The notes: generated from the letters alone by a model not told the origin. 14,292 bases of DNA from Bacteroidota bacterium (GCA_024280815.1 JAJRPL010000023.1:1-14292), one strand, 5' to 3'. Positions 1 through 9,173 are shown, counted from the first letter of the stretch. Program-made: numbers and translations.

Positions 1-206
1 CTTAAAGAGTTTTAAAAGCTCAAAACAAAAACATTGAAACTTTTTAAACGATATATTGGGTTGACATTACTGTCAATTATTTCTCTAAAAAGAGAGGTGC
101 AGTTAATTCCTGAAATTATTCAGATTTTTATATCTCCTTAAATCCTTTAGCTTAAAATCTAGAATAATAGAATAGCTAATATATAAAAAAAAATTTAGAA
201 GTGATA
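1..206. other. Non-coding stretch downstream of tssF
   Basis: No gene was recognised here. The stretch is very AT-rich and lies downstream of the last gene of the leftward operon. It contains three small perfect inverted repeats in a row, each with a 4-nt loop: TTGACA/TGTCAA at 61-76, TCTCT/AGAGA at 82-95 and CTGAA/TTCAG at 110-123. None is GC-rich, and on the minus strand none is followed by a clean T-run, so I do not call a terminator for the operon. The end of another gene, or regulatory sequence for one to the left, could reach in from beyond position 1. Confidence 0.5.
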
Positions 207-2069
207 TTATTTATAAAAAATTCTAAAAGGTAATACATTTGCTGAATGGGTATGTAAACTGTTTTCTAAACTTTCTTTTAAATATAGCCAATCTTCTTCT
301 TTATAATCAGTATTAATATTTTTAGTTATATATATATCGGTTGTTGGTGTATACCCAACAGCACTGTTTTTTTGTACCTGTACTCCTTTTTTTATAACCA
401 CTTTAGAAATACTAGATTTGTAATGATTAAAACAGTGATTGACAATGTCTTGTTGTGTAACCACACGCCCTCTTGATAATACATTTTCTCTATATGCGTA
501 AATTTTATCACTTGCCTTTGGTTCATCTTCACCACCTATAGTACCTGTAATAAACATAATAGATTCTGTTTTAAATGAGGTACCTTTAAATTGTTGTAAT
601 TTAACAAAGGGATGTATTTTGTTAGCTCTATTTCCGGTAGTAGTCCAATAAGAAACATAAAATATTTCTAGTGAATTGTATTTAGACTTATCATTTTCAA
701 TAATTAAATATGGTGCTTTACTTTTAACAAAATTATTATGTTCAATTTTTTGCTCAACTCTTGATATTATTTGTTGTAAGTCTGATATGTTTGTATTGAT
801 AAAGTCACCACCAATGGTATTATAGGCTACACTATCTTCTTTTAAGACGTCTAATAAAAAATGAAGTAATTCTGAAGCATCTCTTTCGTCAAACCTAGAA
901 ACGCCACCATATCTCAAATAAGCTTTTAAGTTTTTTTCTAATTTCGGCTTACTATTTTGCATTAAATACTCATTACCATTACTGGTGTCAATCTGTTGTA
1001 AGTCAAGAAAAAAATCACTTTCAATATCAAGAGGTACAATATTCAAATGTTTTTGAGATCGTTGTACTTTATGTAAAAGTTTTTTATTGATTACAGGAAA
1101 ACTATTGGTGTAACAATACATACTACTTATTAATTCAGGATTTACAATTGGTGACATACTCACCTTTATCCAAACTAATTTTTCATTAAAAAAAGTTAAA
1201 TCTTTAGGGTATAAAAAAGAGGAAAATTCTTCTGGAAAATTCTTCTTTATTTTTTGTATAGATCGTTTGTCTTTAATAGTTATAAAATATTTTTTATAGT
1301 ATGAGTTAATTGTGTTTTGGTAAAATTTTAATTTGGTTTGAACACTTTCATTAATAAAATTTTCGTAATTCTCAATATTTTCAATTTGTGAATTATACCC
1401 CGAAGTAATTTCTAGTTGTTCACTATTTAGTTCCCATTTTGCATTGATTAAATTACTTAAAAACAGCTCTTTTTTGGTAATACTTGTGGTATTAAAATAT
1501 AACATTAAGTTTTCTAGAGAATCTAATTCTTCATGTACTTTTAATCCTATCCAAAAAGTATTATAGGGTGGTGCAGCCGTGTAATGCTGTTCAGCAGTAA
1601 AAACATCTAGCATTCTTAAATTCTCTATAGTGTTCACCTTTTTTTGGTTTACTATATATTTAATATCACAATTTAAAACATCAAATTTTCCTGTAGGGCT
1701 AAAATAAAATTCATTAATAGATTTATCTGCATTTACATCTATTCCGGTACGTTTCTTTCTGTAAATAAACTGATTGTACTCATTTACGATCTCTCTAGTT
1801 TCTATAGGTGCACAATGCATTATAGAATGTGTTGGTTTAGCTAATGTAGAAACCTCTGGGGTTAATAAGTCTACCAGCCGCTCTGTTATACGAGTTCTAC
1901 TAGATTTAATTGAATCTGATATACGTATTAATTCATGAGAAAGAGCATCATAAAGTAATGCAATTATAGGGTCAAAAGAATGTTCTAGTTCTAATTCATC
2001 TACTCCCCATATTTCAGCAGTACGAGAAATTAACCTATCCTTTATTTGTTCTTTTGTTAATTTTTTCAT
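207..2069 (-). CDS. tssF: TssF, T6SS baseplate protein
   Basis: 620-residue protein recognised as TssF (VasA/ImpG family), which with TssG, TssE and TssK builds the cytoplasmic baseplate wedge on which the sheath polymerises. The N-terminus is the clearest part: a run of the type EQIKDRLISRTAEIW, then DPIIALLYDALSHELIRISDSI, then ERLVDLLTPEV at about residues 62-73. This is the usual TssF opening, in which an N-terminal helical region precedes the long beta-rich body. The length is close to that usual for the family (about 600). ATG at 2069 fits the family N-terminus. It is the last gene of the leftward operon, 56 bp after tssE, and ends in TAA. No defect is seen. Confidence 0.93.
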   Translation of the reverse strand: MKKLTKEQIKDRLISRTAEIWGVDELELEHSFDPIIALLYDALSHELIRISDSIKSSRTRITERLVDLLTPEVSTLAKPTHSIMHCAPIETREIVNEYNQFIYRKKRTGIDVNADKSINEFYFSPTGKFDVLNCDIKYIVNQKKVNTIENLRMLDVFTAEQHYTAAPPYNTFWIGLKVHEELDSLENLMLYFNTTSITKKELFLSNLINAKWELNSEQLEITSGYNSQIENIENYENFINESVQTKLKFYQNTINSYYKKYFITIKDKRSIQKIKKNFPEEFSSFLYPKDLTFFNEKLVWIKVSMSPIVNPELISSMYCYTNSFPVINKKLLHKVQRSQKHLNIVPLDIESDFFLDLQQIDTSNGNEYLMQNSKPKLEKNLKAYLRYGGVSRFDERDASELLHFLLDVLKEDSVAYNTIGGDFINTNISDLQQIISRVEQKIEHNNFVKSKAPYLIIENDKSKYNSLEIFYVSYWTTTGNRANKIHPFVKLQQFKGTSFKTESIMFITGTIGGEDEPKASDKIYAYRENVLSRGRVVTQQDIVNHCFNHYKSSISKVVIKKGVQVQKNSAVGYTPTTDIYITKNINTDYKEEDWLYLKESLENSLHTHSANVLPFRIFYK

Positions 2070-2125
2070 TTCAGATGTTTTATAATATATTTAAGGTTTT
2101 AAGCTGGGATATTTTACTATTAAAA

Positions 2126-2566
2126 TTAATGCGAATAAGATAAAGGTGCAATAAAATAGAACCCTACAAAACGATAATCTTCATTGGTTTTTTTAATGTT
2201 ACCTTTTATTTCTATTTTTAATTGTTTTTTTAATCTAGTTTTAGAGGTGTCTTTAACAATGCTTTCAGCTAATATAATAGTAACCTGTATATTCGTTAAT
2301 CGTTTTTCTAATGTTTTAATTTTTTTTAAAAGTGAAATTTTTATTTGTTCTTTTAAACGATTTACATTGATGAGAAGATCAAAATCTGTTTCCCAAATTT
2401 CACTACCAAAGGTATCATCATATTTATATTCTTTAAATGCAGTTGTAATAATGACACTTATATATTGAGATATTGAATCTTCTAAGGTTAATTTTTTTAA
2501 GTCTTTTTGTTCAAAAAAACCTTTAAAATCAAATGGAACTTTATAATAAGTTTTATTTATAGCCAT
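2126..2566 (-). CDS. tssE: TssE, gp25-like baseplate protein
   Basis: 146-residue protein of the gp25/GPW lysozyme-like family, which in a T6SS is TssE: the wedge component that contacts the first sheath ring. The gp25 signature region is residues 30-60 (DSISQYISVIITTAFKEYKY followed by DDTFGSEIWE), where the conserved pattern is a helix, then the stretch before a Phe-Gly and the acidic Glu. A second block around EKRLTNIQVTI (87-97) matches the short beta-strand segment of gp25. The family is not an active lysozyme. The gene starts 10 bp after the distal end of tssH and lies 56 bp before tssF, which fits co-transcription. The final ~30 residues are a Bacteroidota-type extension that I cannot assign. 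Confidence 0.9.
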   Translation of the reverse strand: MAINKTYYKVPFDFKGFFEQKDLKKLTLEDSISQYISVIITTAFKEYKYDDTFGSEIWETDFDLLINVNRLKEQIKISLLKKIKTLEKRLTNIQVTIILAESIVKDTSKTRLKKQLKIEIKGNIKKTNEDYRFVGFYFIAPLSYSH

Positions 2567-2576
2567 GTTTTAGTCA

Positions 2577-5018
2577 TTAATTAAACACTAGTTTATCCTT
2601 TTTTAAAGTAACCTTAACGGTTTTAGATTTCGGAATTTTATTAGACACAATCATTTTTGCCAATGGTTTTTTAAGTTCGCTACGAATAATTGATTTTAAA
2701 GGTCGTACACCGTACTTTGGCGAAAAACCTTTAAGTGCTAAGTATTTTTTTACTTGGTCAGTTAGTACCAAATTAAAGCCTAATTTTTCAGTAAGATTTA
2801 AGAGTTCTTTTTTTAGATGTAACTCAAATATTTGCAGTACATATTTTTCTGTAATAGGTAAAAACGGAACAATTTCAGTTAACCTTCATAAAAATTCTGG
2901 TCTAAAATAATTAGACATAATCTCTAATAGGTCATTAGTAGATGGTAATTTGTTTTTTTCTGTTGAAGAAATAATATAATCAGAACCTATATTTGAAGTG
3001 AACAATATAACGGCATTAGAAAAATCGCCCTCTTTACCTAGTCTGTCATGTATTTTACCTTCGTCTAATATCTGAAGAAAAACATCAAATACAGATTGAT
3101 GTGCTTTTTCAATTTCATCAAACAATACAATTGCGTAAGGTTTTTGCCTAATTTTATTTACCAATACACCTCCTTCTTCGTAACCTACATAACCTGGAGG
3201 AGCACCATATAATAATGCTGCAGAATGTTCTTCTTTAAATTCAGACATGTCAAAACGAATAATTGCATTTTCATCACCAAATAAAAATTCTGCTAAAGCT
3301 TTTGCTAACTCAGTTTTTCCAGTACCTGTTGGTCCAGAAAAAAAGAACGAACCAATAGGCTGTCCGGCTTTAGATAGACCAGATCTAGATTCTACAATAG
3401 CATCAGAGACTGATTTAATTGCTAAATCTTGTCCTATCACTCGTTTTTTTAAGGTTTCTTCTATTTGCAATAAGCGATCTCTTTCTTCTACTTTTACTTT
3501 TCCTGCTGGTATACCTGTAATTACAGACACCATTGTTGCTATATCTTCTTGAGAAAGTTCTACTTTACTTTCTTTACTGATTGTTTCTAATTTACTTAAA
3601 AATTCAGAAATATGTTTCTTTTTTGTCTTGCTATCCGTATTGGTGTCAAGTCCTTTAAGCTCAACCTTTTCTAGAACAATAAGACTTAAAGTGTTTTTAA
3701 TATCAATATATAGCCAATCTAATTCTTTAAGTAAGTTGTCTTCTTTGGTTTGCTCTTTTTCAATGTTGATTAGTCTATCTTTAAAAATTTTCAAATCACC
3801 TTCAAGTGATTGATTAGATATGGTTACTGCAGCCATGGTTCTATCTAATAAATCTATAGCAGAATCTGGTAAACTTTTTTCTTTTAGATATCTTTTAGAT
3901 AAACGGATAGACTCTTTTAATGTAGTATCATTAATGCTTAATTGATGGTGGTTTTCATATTCTTTAGCTACATTTTTTACAATTCTAAAGCATAAATCAA
4001 AAACGGGTTCGTCTAAAACTACTGATTGAAACCTTCGTTCTATAGTGTTGTCTGCAGCAATATGCTTTCTATAACCATCAATACTTGTTGTGCCAATAAA
4101 TGTTATTTCGCCTTTAGAAAGTTCATCTTTTATTAAATTCGCGGTGTTTGCACTAGCGGTATCACTATCAAATAGGGTGTGAATATCATCAATAAAAAGA
4201 ATGGGTTTTTCAAATGTCTTTAATGCAGAAAAAATTGCTTGAAGTCTATCTTCTACTTCACCTTTATACGAAGCACCAGAAAATAATGATGAGATATTTA
4301 ATTCATAAAAAGTACTAAGATCTAGCTGTGTTACTATTTTTTTATGATAAATTAAATGAATAAATTTATTAATCAATGCCGTTTTACCAACGCCAGATTC
4401 TCCGCTTAAAATAACATGGGGTTTAGATTTTCTACTTAAAATCTCTGCCATTAATTTTAATTCTTTATCTCTGTTAAAGATGTTTTCAAAAAGACCTTCT
4501 TTAACCTGTTCTATTTTATCAATACAATAATTGCTTAAAACATTGTTATTTTGTTTTTGTAGTATTTGATTATTACTATTGTTTTTTGTTTTACTATTTT
4601 TAGAAGTATTTGTAGTTTGCTCTAATAGTGTTGTGTGTGTAATAGGAAGTGTTTTTAATTTGTCATAAGAAAAGCCTACACCTGGCGTAATAGCAGCAAT
4701 GAAAACAGATAATAAATCTACAAAATCTCCTTCTAATTTATCTGCAATATTTTCTGCTTCTTCAAAAATTGTTTTCACATCATTGTCAGCTTCAATTTGT
4801 AATGTGTGTTTAGAAGATTTAGGATAATTTTCTATATGTACTTCTGCCCATTCTTCTATGTAATAAACATCGACCTCTAAGTTGTGAAGATATCTAAGTA
4901 GCCCGAAATTATTATGTAACAACGCCTTTATAAGGTGTGCAGGTGAAACATTAGCGTGATTATGTTCTTTGGCAATTTGTTTTGCAATATGTAGTACTTT
5001 ATCAATATCATTAGACAT
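2577..5018 (-). pseudogene. tssH: TssH (ClpV) AAA+ ATPase, interrupted by in-frame TGA
   Basis: ClpV/ClpB-type double AAA+ ATPase that should disassemble the contracted TssBC sheath. Residues 1-~130 are the Clp N-domain. AAA1 has Walker A GESGVGKT (206-213), Walker B ILFIDDIH (273-280) and ERRF (327-330). A helical middle region lies at about 400-470. AAA2 has Walker A GPTGTGKT (562-569), pore loop GYVGYEEGG (609-617), Walker B VLFDEIEKAH (631-640) and sensor 1 TSN (674-676). After YFRPEFL (704-710) a TGA at 2886-2888 interrupts the frame. The same frame then continues for 102 codons with RLTEIVPFLPITEK and the sensor-2 motif GVRPL (about 770-774), ending in TAA at 2577. The unbroken gene would be 813 residues. 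The 710-residue product would lack the residue right after PEFLx (the AAA2 arginine-finger position in ClpB), sensor 2 and the small C-domain. No ATG opens the distal part, so independent translation is unlikely. The cause may be a nonsense mutation, a sequencing error or recoding. Confidence 0.9.
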
Positions 5019-5031
5019 AAAAAATAATTTT

Positions 5032-5541
5032 TTAGTTTCTATTTAAACGTTGGCAAAGTTCTAAAGCTCTTTCTAAATCTTCAATTTCTTTTTCAGATTC
5101 TTCAATAGCTTCATTAAGCTTAACAATGCTGTTTTTTGAGTTTTCAATTTTTTTAACTAAACTTTTAGCATCTAAAAGTTTTTTATAGGTTAAAACCATA
5201 TTGTCATATAATTTATGGTTCTTTAAAGAATCTTTAGGTATTTTAGCACTTAGATTTGCTAAATCAAGACTAATAGTTTTTTCTATAAAAAAATAGCCAT
5301 CAGTTGCTTTATCTAAAGAATCAAGATCTTTATTTAAAAGTGTTAATTCATTTATAAAACGTTCTTGATAAGCAAGTTCGTAATAGATTTGTTTATTTTC
5401 TTTTGTCAATAGTGCATTTTCCTTCAACGGAAGTTTAGTGTTAAAAAAAATAGCAGTCAATATTGTTCCGAAAGAGAGTATTAACATTAGTATGAATAAT
5501 AGTAATGAATTTCTCCTTTCTTTTTTATTTAATATTTCCAT
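5032..5541 (-). CDS. tssO: TssO, single-pass membrane protein of T6SS-iii
   Basis: 169 residues. A short basic cytoplasmic tail (KKERR, 6-10) leads into one transmembrane helix at about 11-33, followed by a long charged helical periplasmic part. Residues ~125-165 (KKIENSKNSIVKLNEAIEES and onward) look like a coiled coil. This architecture and the position between tssK and tssH match TssO, one of the proteins found only in Bacteroidota T6SS (with TssN, TssP, TssQ and TssR) and thought to replace the TssJLM envelope complex. The gaps to tssK (10 bp) and tssH (13 bp) point to translational coupling. The call rests on topology plus context more than on a strong motif, since the family is short and divergent. 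Confidence 0.78.
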   Translation of the reverse strand: MEILNKKERRNSLLLFILMLILSFGTILTAIFFNTKLPLKENALLTKENKQIYYELAYQERFINELTLLNKDLDSLDKATDGYFFIEKTISLDLANLSAKIPKDSLKNHKLYDNMVLTYKKLLDAKSLVKKIENSKNSIVKLNEAIEESEKEIEDLERALELCQRLNRN

Positions 5542-5551
5542 AGTTTTGGTT

Positions 5552-6685
5552 TTAGTCAGTCAAAAAGGTAGGAGAATTACTATCATCATTTACAATATTT
5601 TCATTTACAAAAATACCAGAATCTTTTTTCTTACCTATATAATCAACTTCTGTTAAGATAGTAAATAGCCTGTCTATAGTAATCATAAATTGATTTGCAA
5701 TTTCTAGAGAAGCATTAATATCATAATGTTTATATTCAATATTAATTGTTTTAGTAAATAAGTTTTCATAATCACCACCAGAGAGGTCTGTCCATTCACC
5801 AAAATAGATTAACAGCATTTCTTTTATTTCAGGAGAAGAAGTGTCAATATGATTTTTCATAGATCTTGCCATACTTATTATAGCTTCTATAACTTTTCTT
5901 GGTGAGTTTTGATGTTTCTCAAAAACAAGTTCTGTAATTGTAGTACCAAAGAAATTAAGCAAATTAGAGCAAATAATTTGTATGGTGTCTGCAATGGGGT
6001 TTTTATGTTCTTCTGTTATTACTTTTTGAACAATTTTGATAGAATTTCGCTCTATTTTTTTTAAAAAAGTTTCAGTATATATATAGAAATCTATTAATCT
6101 TGAATCTGCAGAAATTGAAAAACAAGGAGGTATGTAGTTGTTATTCACCTCCCAAATATCATTTTCTTTTTTAATTTTGGCTATAGGAAGTTGAAAAGGA
6201 ACAACTCCAGTATTCTTAATAGTATTTACATCTACAAAAGAGAATAGAAAAGAGTTGTTTAAATAAGGAGACCTGGGTGGTACCTCTTCGAGATTTTGCT
6301 CACCAAAACTTGTGTTATTATTATAGTTTATTGTAGCCATAACGTAACCTTCTTCAATTTTTTCATCAAAAAAGTTTTGAAAGGGAATGTTTTGTTCAAT
6401 ATTTGGTGTTTTAGAATTGATTTCTATTCTTGCTCCGTTTGATGTAATTGCTCTTAATTTTTGAATAGAAATATTAATATTTTTATGAATATCTATATTG
6501 ACATTGTATTCTTTATTTTGAGAAAGGTGAGAGGCTAAAACACCATAGTTGTCTTTTTTTAAAAATACACTAGATGTGTCTTTTACAATTTCTTGAATAT
6601 AGTTTTGCAAATCGATAAAATGATCTTTAGAAATTTTCATTCCATCTATCCAATTTACTCTGAAGTGTTTAATGTCTTCTATCAT
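5552..6685 (-). CDS. tssK: TssK, baseplate-to-membrane connector
   Basis: 377-residue TssK (VasE/ImpJ family), which links the TssEFG baseplate to the envelope complex. The family signature is the N-terminal stretch VNWIDGMKISKDHFIDLQNY (residues 10-29), equivalent to the W-x-x-G-M-x-(6)-H-F of other TssK proteins. Proteobacterial TssK is usually about 440-450 residues, so this one is shorter, as expected where TssL/TssM are absent and the C-terminal membrane-facing domain meets TssN/TssO instead. That last point is inference. The C-terminal half contains helical segments such as PRKVIEAIISMARSMKNHID, typical of the family's helical bundle. ATG at 6685 is 14 bp after tssN, and the stop is 10 bp before tssO. 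Confidence 0.9.
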   Translation of the reverse strand: MIEDIKHFRVNWIDGMKISKDHFIDLQNYIQEIVKDTSSVFLKKDNYGVLASHLSQNKEYNVNIDIHKNINISIQKLRAITSNGARIEINSKTPNIEQNIPFQNFFDEKIEEGYVMATINYNNNTSFGEQNLEEVPPRSPYLNNSFLFSFVDVNTIKNTGVVPFQLPIAKIKKENDIWEVNNNYIPPCFSISADSRLIDFYIYTETFLKKIERNSIKIVQKVITEEHKNPIADTIQIICSNLLNFFGTTITELVFEKHQNSPRKVIEAIISMARSMKNHIDTSSPEIKEMLLIYFGEWTDLSGGDYENLFTKTINIEYKHYDINASLEIANQFMITIDRLFTILTEVDYIGKKKDSGIFVNENIVNDDSNSPTFLTD

Positions 6686-6699
6686 AATTTTTGTTTTTA

Positions 6700-7605
6700 T
6701 TATTTTTCTAGATCTTTTTGTTTATCAATATCTAATTCGTCTATTATTCTTTGGCACATAATGCTATCATTGTCTTTTAAGATGTTGTTCTCTATACTGT
6801 ACTCATAATCAATACGTTTTGTGGTGGAAAACCATTTGGGTTTGGTGTAAAACACCCATCCAAAAGGCTCTTTACTTTCATTGAATATTTGTATTTTATG
6901 TCCAGGGTTTTTTTCATTATATTCAATAATAAAAAAATAGAACAGTCTTCCAAAATTCATATTATTAGGTGCTTTAACTTTAAATTTTGTTAGATGAGAC
7001 TGTTGTTCATCTTTGTAAAAAAACAGATTTAAAACAATCATGTTCTTAAATTCATTAATGCTTGCTGTTTGGTATTTTTTAGACAAAGGATAGTACCATT
7101 TGTTATATATGGGTGCTGGTATAGAAACAGAGGTGTTATAAAAAACATAAATTAAAGTTGGTATAATAAATGCAATTAAAGAAAAGAAAAAATCATACAG
7201 ATAAATAAAATCATTATTTAAGACTATAAGTAAAGAAAGTGGTATTGATAAAAAGATGATTGTGAGTAATGCAAAAAATAGTTCAATATAAATTTTAGTT
7301 GATTTTAGAGCGTTAAATGTGTTTTTATATAGATATACATGTATACTACCATTAATAATAAAGTAAATTTGTAAAAAAATGTACCTAAACATTACTGTTG
7401 TTTGTTTTAAATTGTAAACAATAAGAAAAAAGAGAGCTGTAATTACTACATTTATTAGTAAGTAGTACAGTATATTCTTTCTAAGCTCTTTGAAACCTTT
7501 TACTTTTGCAGAAAATAACCCAATAACAACCAATCCAATAACCAAAATAATGAGTATTGGAACTAATGCCTCTGGAGAAATAAGGTATTTCAAGTATCTT
7601 TTCAT
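6700..7605 (-). CDS. tssN: TssN, multi-pass membrane protein of T6SS-iii
   Basis: 301 residues with five predicted transmembrane helices at about 13-32, 45-66, 72-93, 106-129 and 133-156, followed by a soluble, probably cytoplasmic, domain of about 145 residues that includes a Trp-rich stretch (EPFGWVFYTKPKWFSTTKRI). This topology, together with the location between tssG and tssK, matches TssN, the polytopic inner-membrane protein specific to Bacteroidota T6SS. It is thought to anchor the baseplate in place of TssL/TssM, with the C-terminal domain as the likely contact with TssK. I cannot identify catalytic residues and none are expected. ATG at 7605 immediately precedes the first helix. The gap to tssG is 46 bp. 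Confidence 0.82.
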   Translation of the reverse strand: MKRYLKYLISPEALVPILIILVIGLVVIGLFSAKVKGFKELRKNILYYLLINVVITALFFLIVYNLKQTTVMFRYIFLQIYFIINGSIHVYLYKNTFNALKSTKIYIELFFALLTIIFLSIPLSLLIVLNNDFIYLYDFFFSLIAFIIPTLIYVFYNTSVSIPAPIYNKWYYPLSKKYQTASINEFKNMIVLNLFFYKDEQQSHLTKFKVKAPNNMNFGRLFYFFIIEYNEKNPGHKIQIFNESKEPFGWVFYTKPKWFSTTKRIDYEYSIENNILKDNDSIMCQRIIDELDIDKQKDLEK

Positions 7606-7651
7606 AAAATTATTATTATTTTAAAATTTCAAAATTGCAAATAGTTATGTA

Positions 7652-8566
7652 TTACGCTAATCTAGTTGAGATGTTCATTCTTCCTGTATATGGTTTGTCG
7701 TCTAAAACAAATAGTTGTTTTTTTTGAGAAATTGTGAATTTTATTTCGAAATCACTTTCAAAAGGTAAGGTGAATTTTAAAAACAAGGCTATTATTTTAT
7801 AAATTTTTCCGTTTTCAAAATAATCTGTTATTGAATTTAGTTTTTTGATGTTATTAAATGTAAATATATATTTTTTAAGAAAGGTAATGTCAGATGCTTT
7901 TAATGCAAAATTATCACCCAGTTTAAGTTCGTTATAATTATTGTGATTATCTTTAATATAGAGAGGTGTCACTTTTAGTGTTATGTTTTCATTAAAAATA
8001 TGTTTAAGCAGATAAGTAATTGCTTCAATATTTCCTGATATTTTATGGATAAACGGAATAAACTTTAAGACTTTTGCCATAATTTCAGGAGGTAAATTTG
8101 GGTCTATATTCCATATTTTATGTAATAATTTTAAGAACTCATCACCACCAAGATTGCCAATTATTTCTGCTTCTTGTTGTTCATTTTCAAGTAAGTATTG
8201 AAACAGTTCATTTTCTAGAGGTTGAAAAAAGTTTCTAGCCAAAACCTCTTCTTTTTTTCTTACTTTATATTGGTGAACCATCTCAACCGAACTGGCTGTG
8301 TTATTTTGAATGTGAAAAATATTTTCAGGAAAAACATCATAAAAGCCTAATTTAGTTAGGCTGGCATAATGGGTATTGCCAATGCCATATTTATTAGTTT
8401 TAATATCATTTATTTCTTTACCATACCCTCTTTCAAAATAATTATTAAATGAGAATTGCACATTAAAATCCTTAATAAAATTTACAAAAAAAGCTTCTGC
8501 CTTAATGTCAAAATCAAGATTGTTAAACTCTTGTTTTAACTTACTATCAATAAGTTCTTTTTGCAT
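7652..8566 (-). CDS. tssG: TssG, T6SS baseplate protein
   Basis: 304-residue TssG (VasB/ImpH family), partner of TssF in the baseplate wedge. The family marks are the FERGYGKEI block (44-52), the following strand with YASLTKLGFYDVFPENIFHI, and the middle region where the family typically places its structured core (LGGDEFLKLLHKIWNIDPNL, then a helical ISGNIEAITYLLKHIF). It is a little shorter than the usual 320-350 of proteobacterial TssG. It starts only 10 bp downstream of the NlpC/P60 lipoprotein gene, so the two are almost certainly on one transcript, while tssF lies at the far end of the same operon. No truncation is visible. Confidence 0.87.
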   Translation of the reverse strand: MQKELIDSKLKQEFNNLDFDIKAEAFFVNFIKDFNVQFSFNNYFERGYGKEINDIKTNKYGIGNTHYASLTKLGFYDVFPENIFHIQNNTASSVEMVHQYKVRKKEEVLARNFFQPLENELFQYLLENEQQEAEIIGNLGGDEFLKLLHKIWNIDPNLPPEIMAKVLKFIPFIHKISGNIEAITYLLKHIFNENITLKVTPLYIKDNHNNYNELKLGDNFALKASDITFLKKYIFTFNNIKKLNSITDYFENGKIYKIIALFLKFTLPFESDFEIKFTISQKKQLFVLDDKPYTGRMNISTRLA

Positions 8567-8576
8567 ATTTAAAACT

Positions 8577-9173
8577 TTAAGGAATTTTTTGTTTTATGTT
8601 ATTTTTCAGCTTCATTCTCCCAGAAGCAACATAACATCCAGACCAATAATTGCTATTTAAATCAGCAATTTCTACTCCACCACTAACGTTCGAAGAAAAG
8701 AATTTATTGTTCTGAAGGTAAATTCCTACATGTGAAATGTTTTTTTTCTTATCAATTCTAAAAAAAACTAAATCGCCTTCTTTTAGATTTTTTCTTTTTT
8801 TAAATCTATTTACTTTATCTGACCAAAACATTTGATAAGAGTTTCGTGGTAACTCTACACCGTAAACATCTTGCATTACAATTTGAGTAATTGCAGAGCA
8901 ATCAATTCCTTTTTCGGTTTCACCACCATAAAAATAAGGAACGCCAAGCCATTTATTTATTAAGGCATATAATTTGTCGTTGGTTATTTTTTTTACGTCA
9001 ACACCAACAATAGAAGCTATTTTATTACGTTCTTTGTCAGATAGGATTGTGTTTTTTTTAATAACACTACCTTCTCTGTTATTTAAAGTATTGTCAGGTA
9101 AAACACTAAGTGTTTTTTTTGAACAGCTACTAATAATGGTAATTAAAAAAAAAATAATAATAAATTTATACAT
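8577..9173 (-). CDS. NlpC/P60 cysteine peptidase lipoprotein
   Basis: 198-residue lipoprotein with a C-terminal NlpC/P60 domain, a papain-like fold that normally cuts peptidoglycan stem peptides. I chose the ATG at 9173 because it gives a textbook lipoprotein signal: MYKF, a hydrophobic run, then ISSC with the lipobox Cys at residue 17. An in-frame ATG at 9230 would place 19 extra residues ahead of it and overlap the divergent gene. The domain (about 70-190) has WLGVPYFYGGETEKGIDCS with catalytic Cys92, LPRNSYQM, LKEGDLVFF, and SHVGIYL with His148. The usual third residue, a His in FxHAS, aligns to Ser160 here. It is the first gene of the baseplate/membrane operon, 10 bp before tssG. It may open the wall for apparatus assembly; being a secreted effector is less likely given the lipobox and the lack of an adjacent immunity gene. 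It is not a recognised TssQ. Confidence 0.85.
   Translation of the reverse strand: MYKFIIIFFLITIISSCSKKTLSVLPDNTLNNREGSVIKKNTILSDKERNKIASIVGVDVKKITNDKLYALINKWLGVPYFYGGETEKGIDCSAITQIVMQDVYGVELPRNSYQMFWSDKVNRFKKRKNLKEGDLVFFRIDKKKNISHVGIYLQNNKFFSSNVSGGVEIADLNSNYWSGCYVASGRMKLKNNIKQKIP

Noticed and set aside
2789..2885. Selenocysteine (SECIS) or restart signal at the tssH TGA
   Set aside because: No stable hairpin with a suitable apical loop is seen just downstream of the TGA. The ATG overlapping the stop (ATGA) opens another frame that ends after four codons, and the distal tssH part has no ATG near its beginning.
3247..3552. Rightward open frame opposite tssH
   Set aside because: It is antisense to the conserved AAA2 region, has no family resemblance, and its sequence is explained by the tssH codons.
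2577..5018. Frameshift or alternative genetic code (TGA as Trp) explaining the tssH break
   Set aside because: The frame is the same before and after the TGA, so there is no frameshift. No other gene in the window contains an in-frame TGA and Trp is written TGG throughout, so a code change is not supported.
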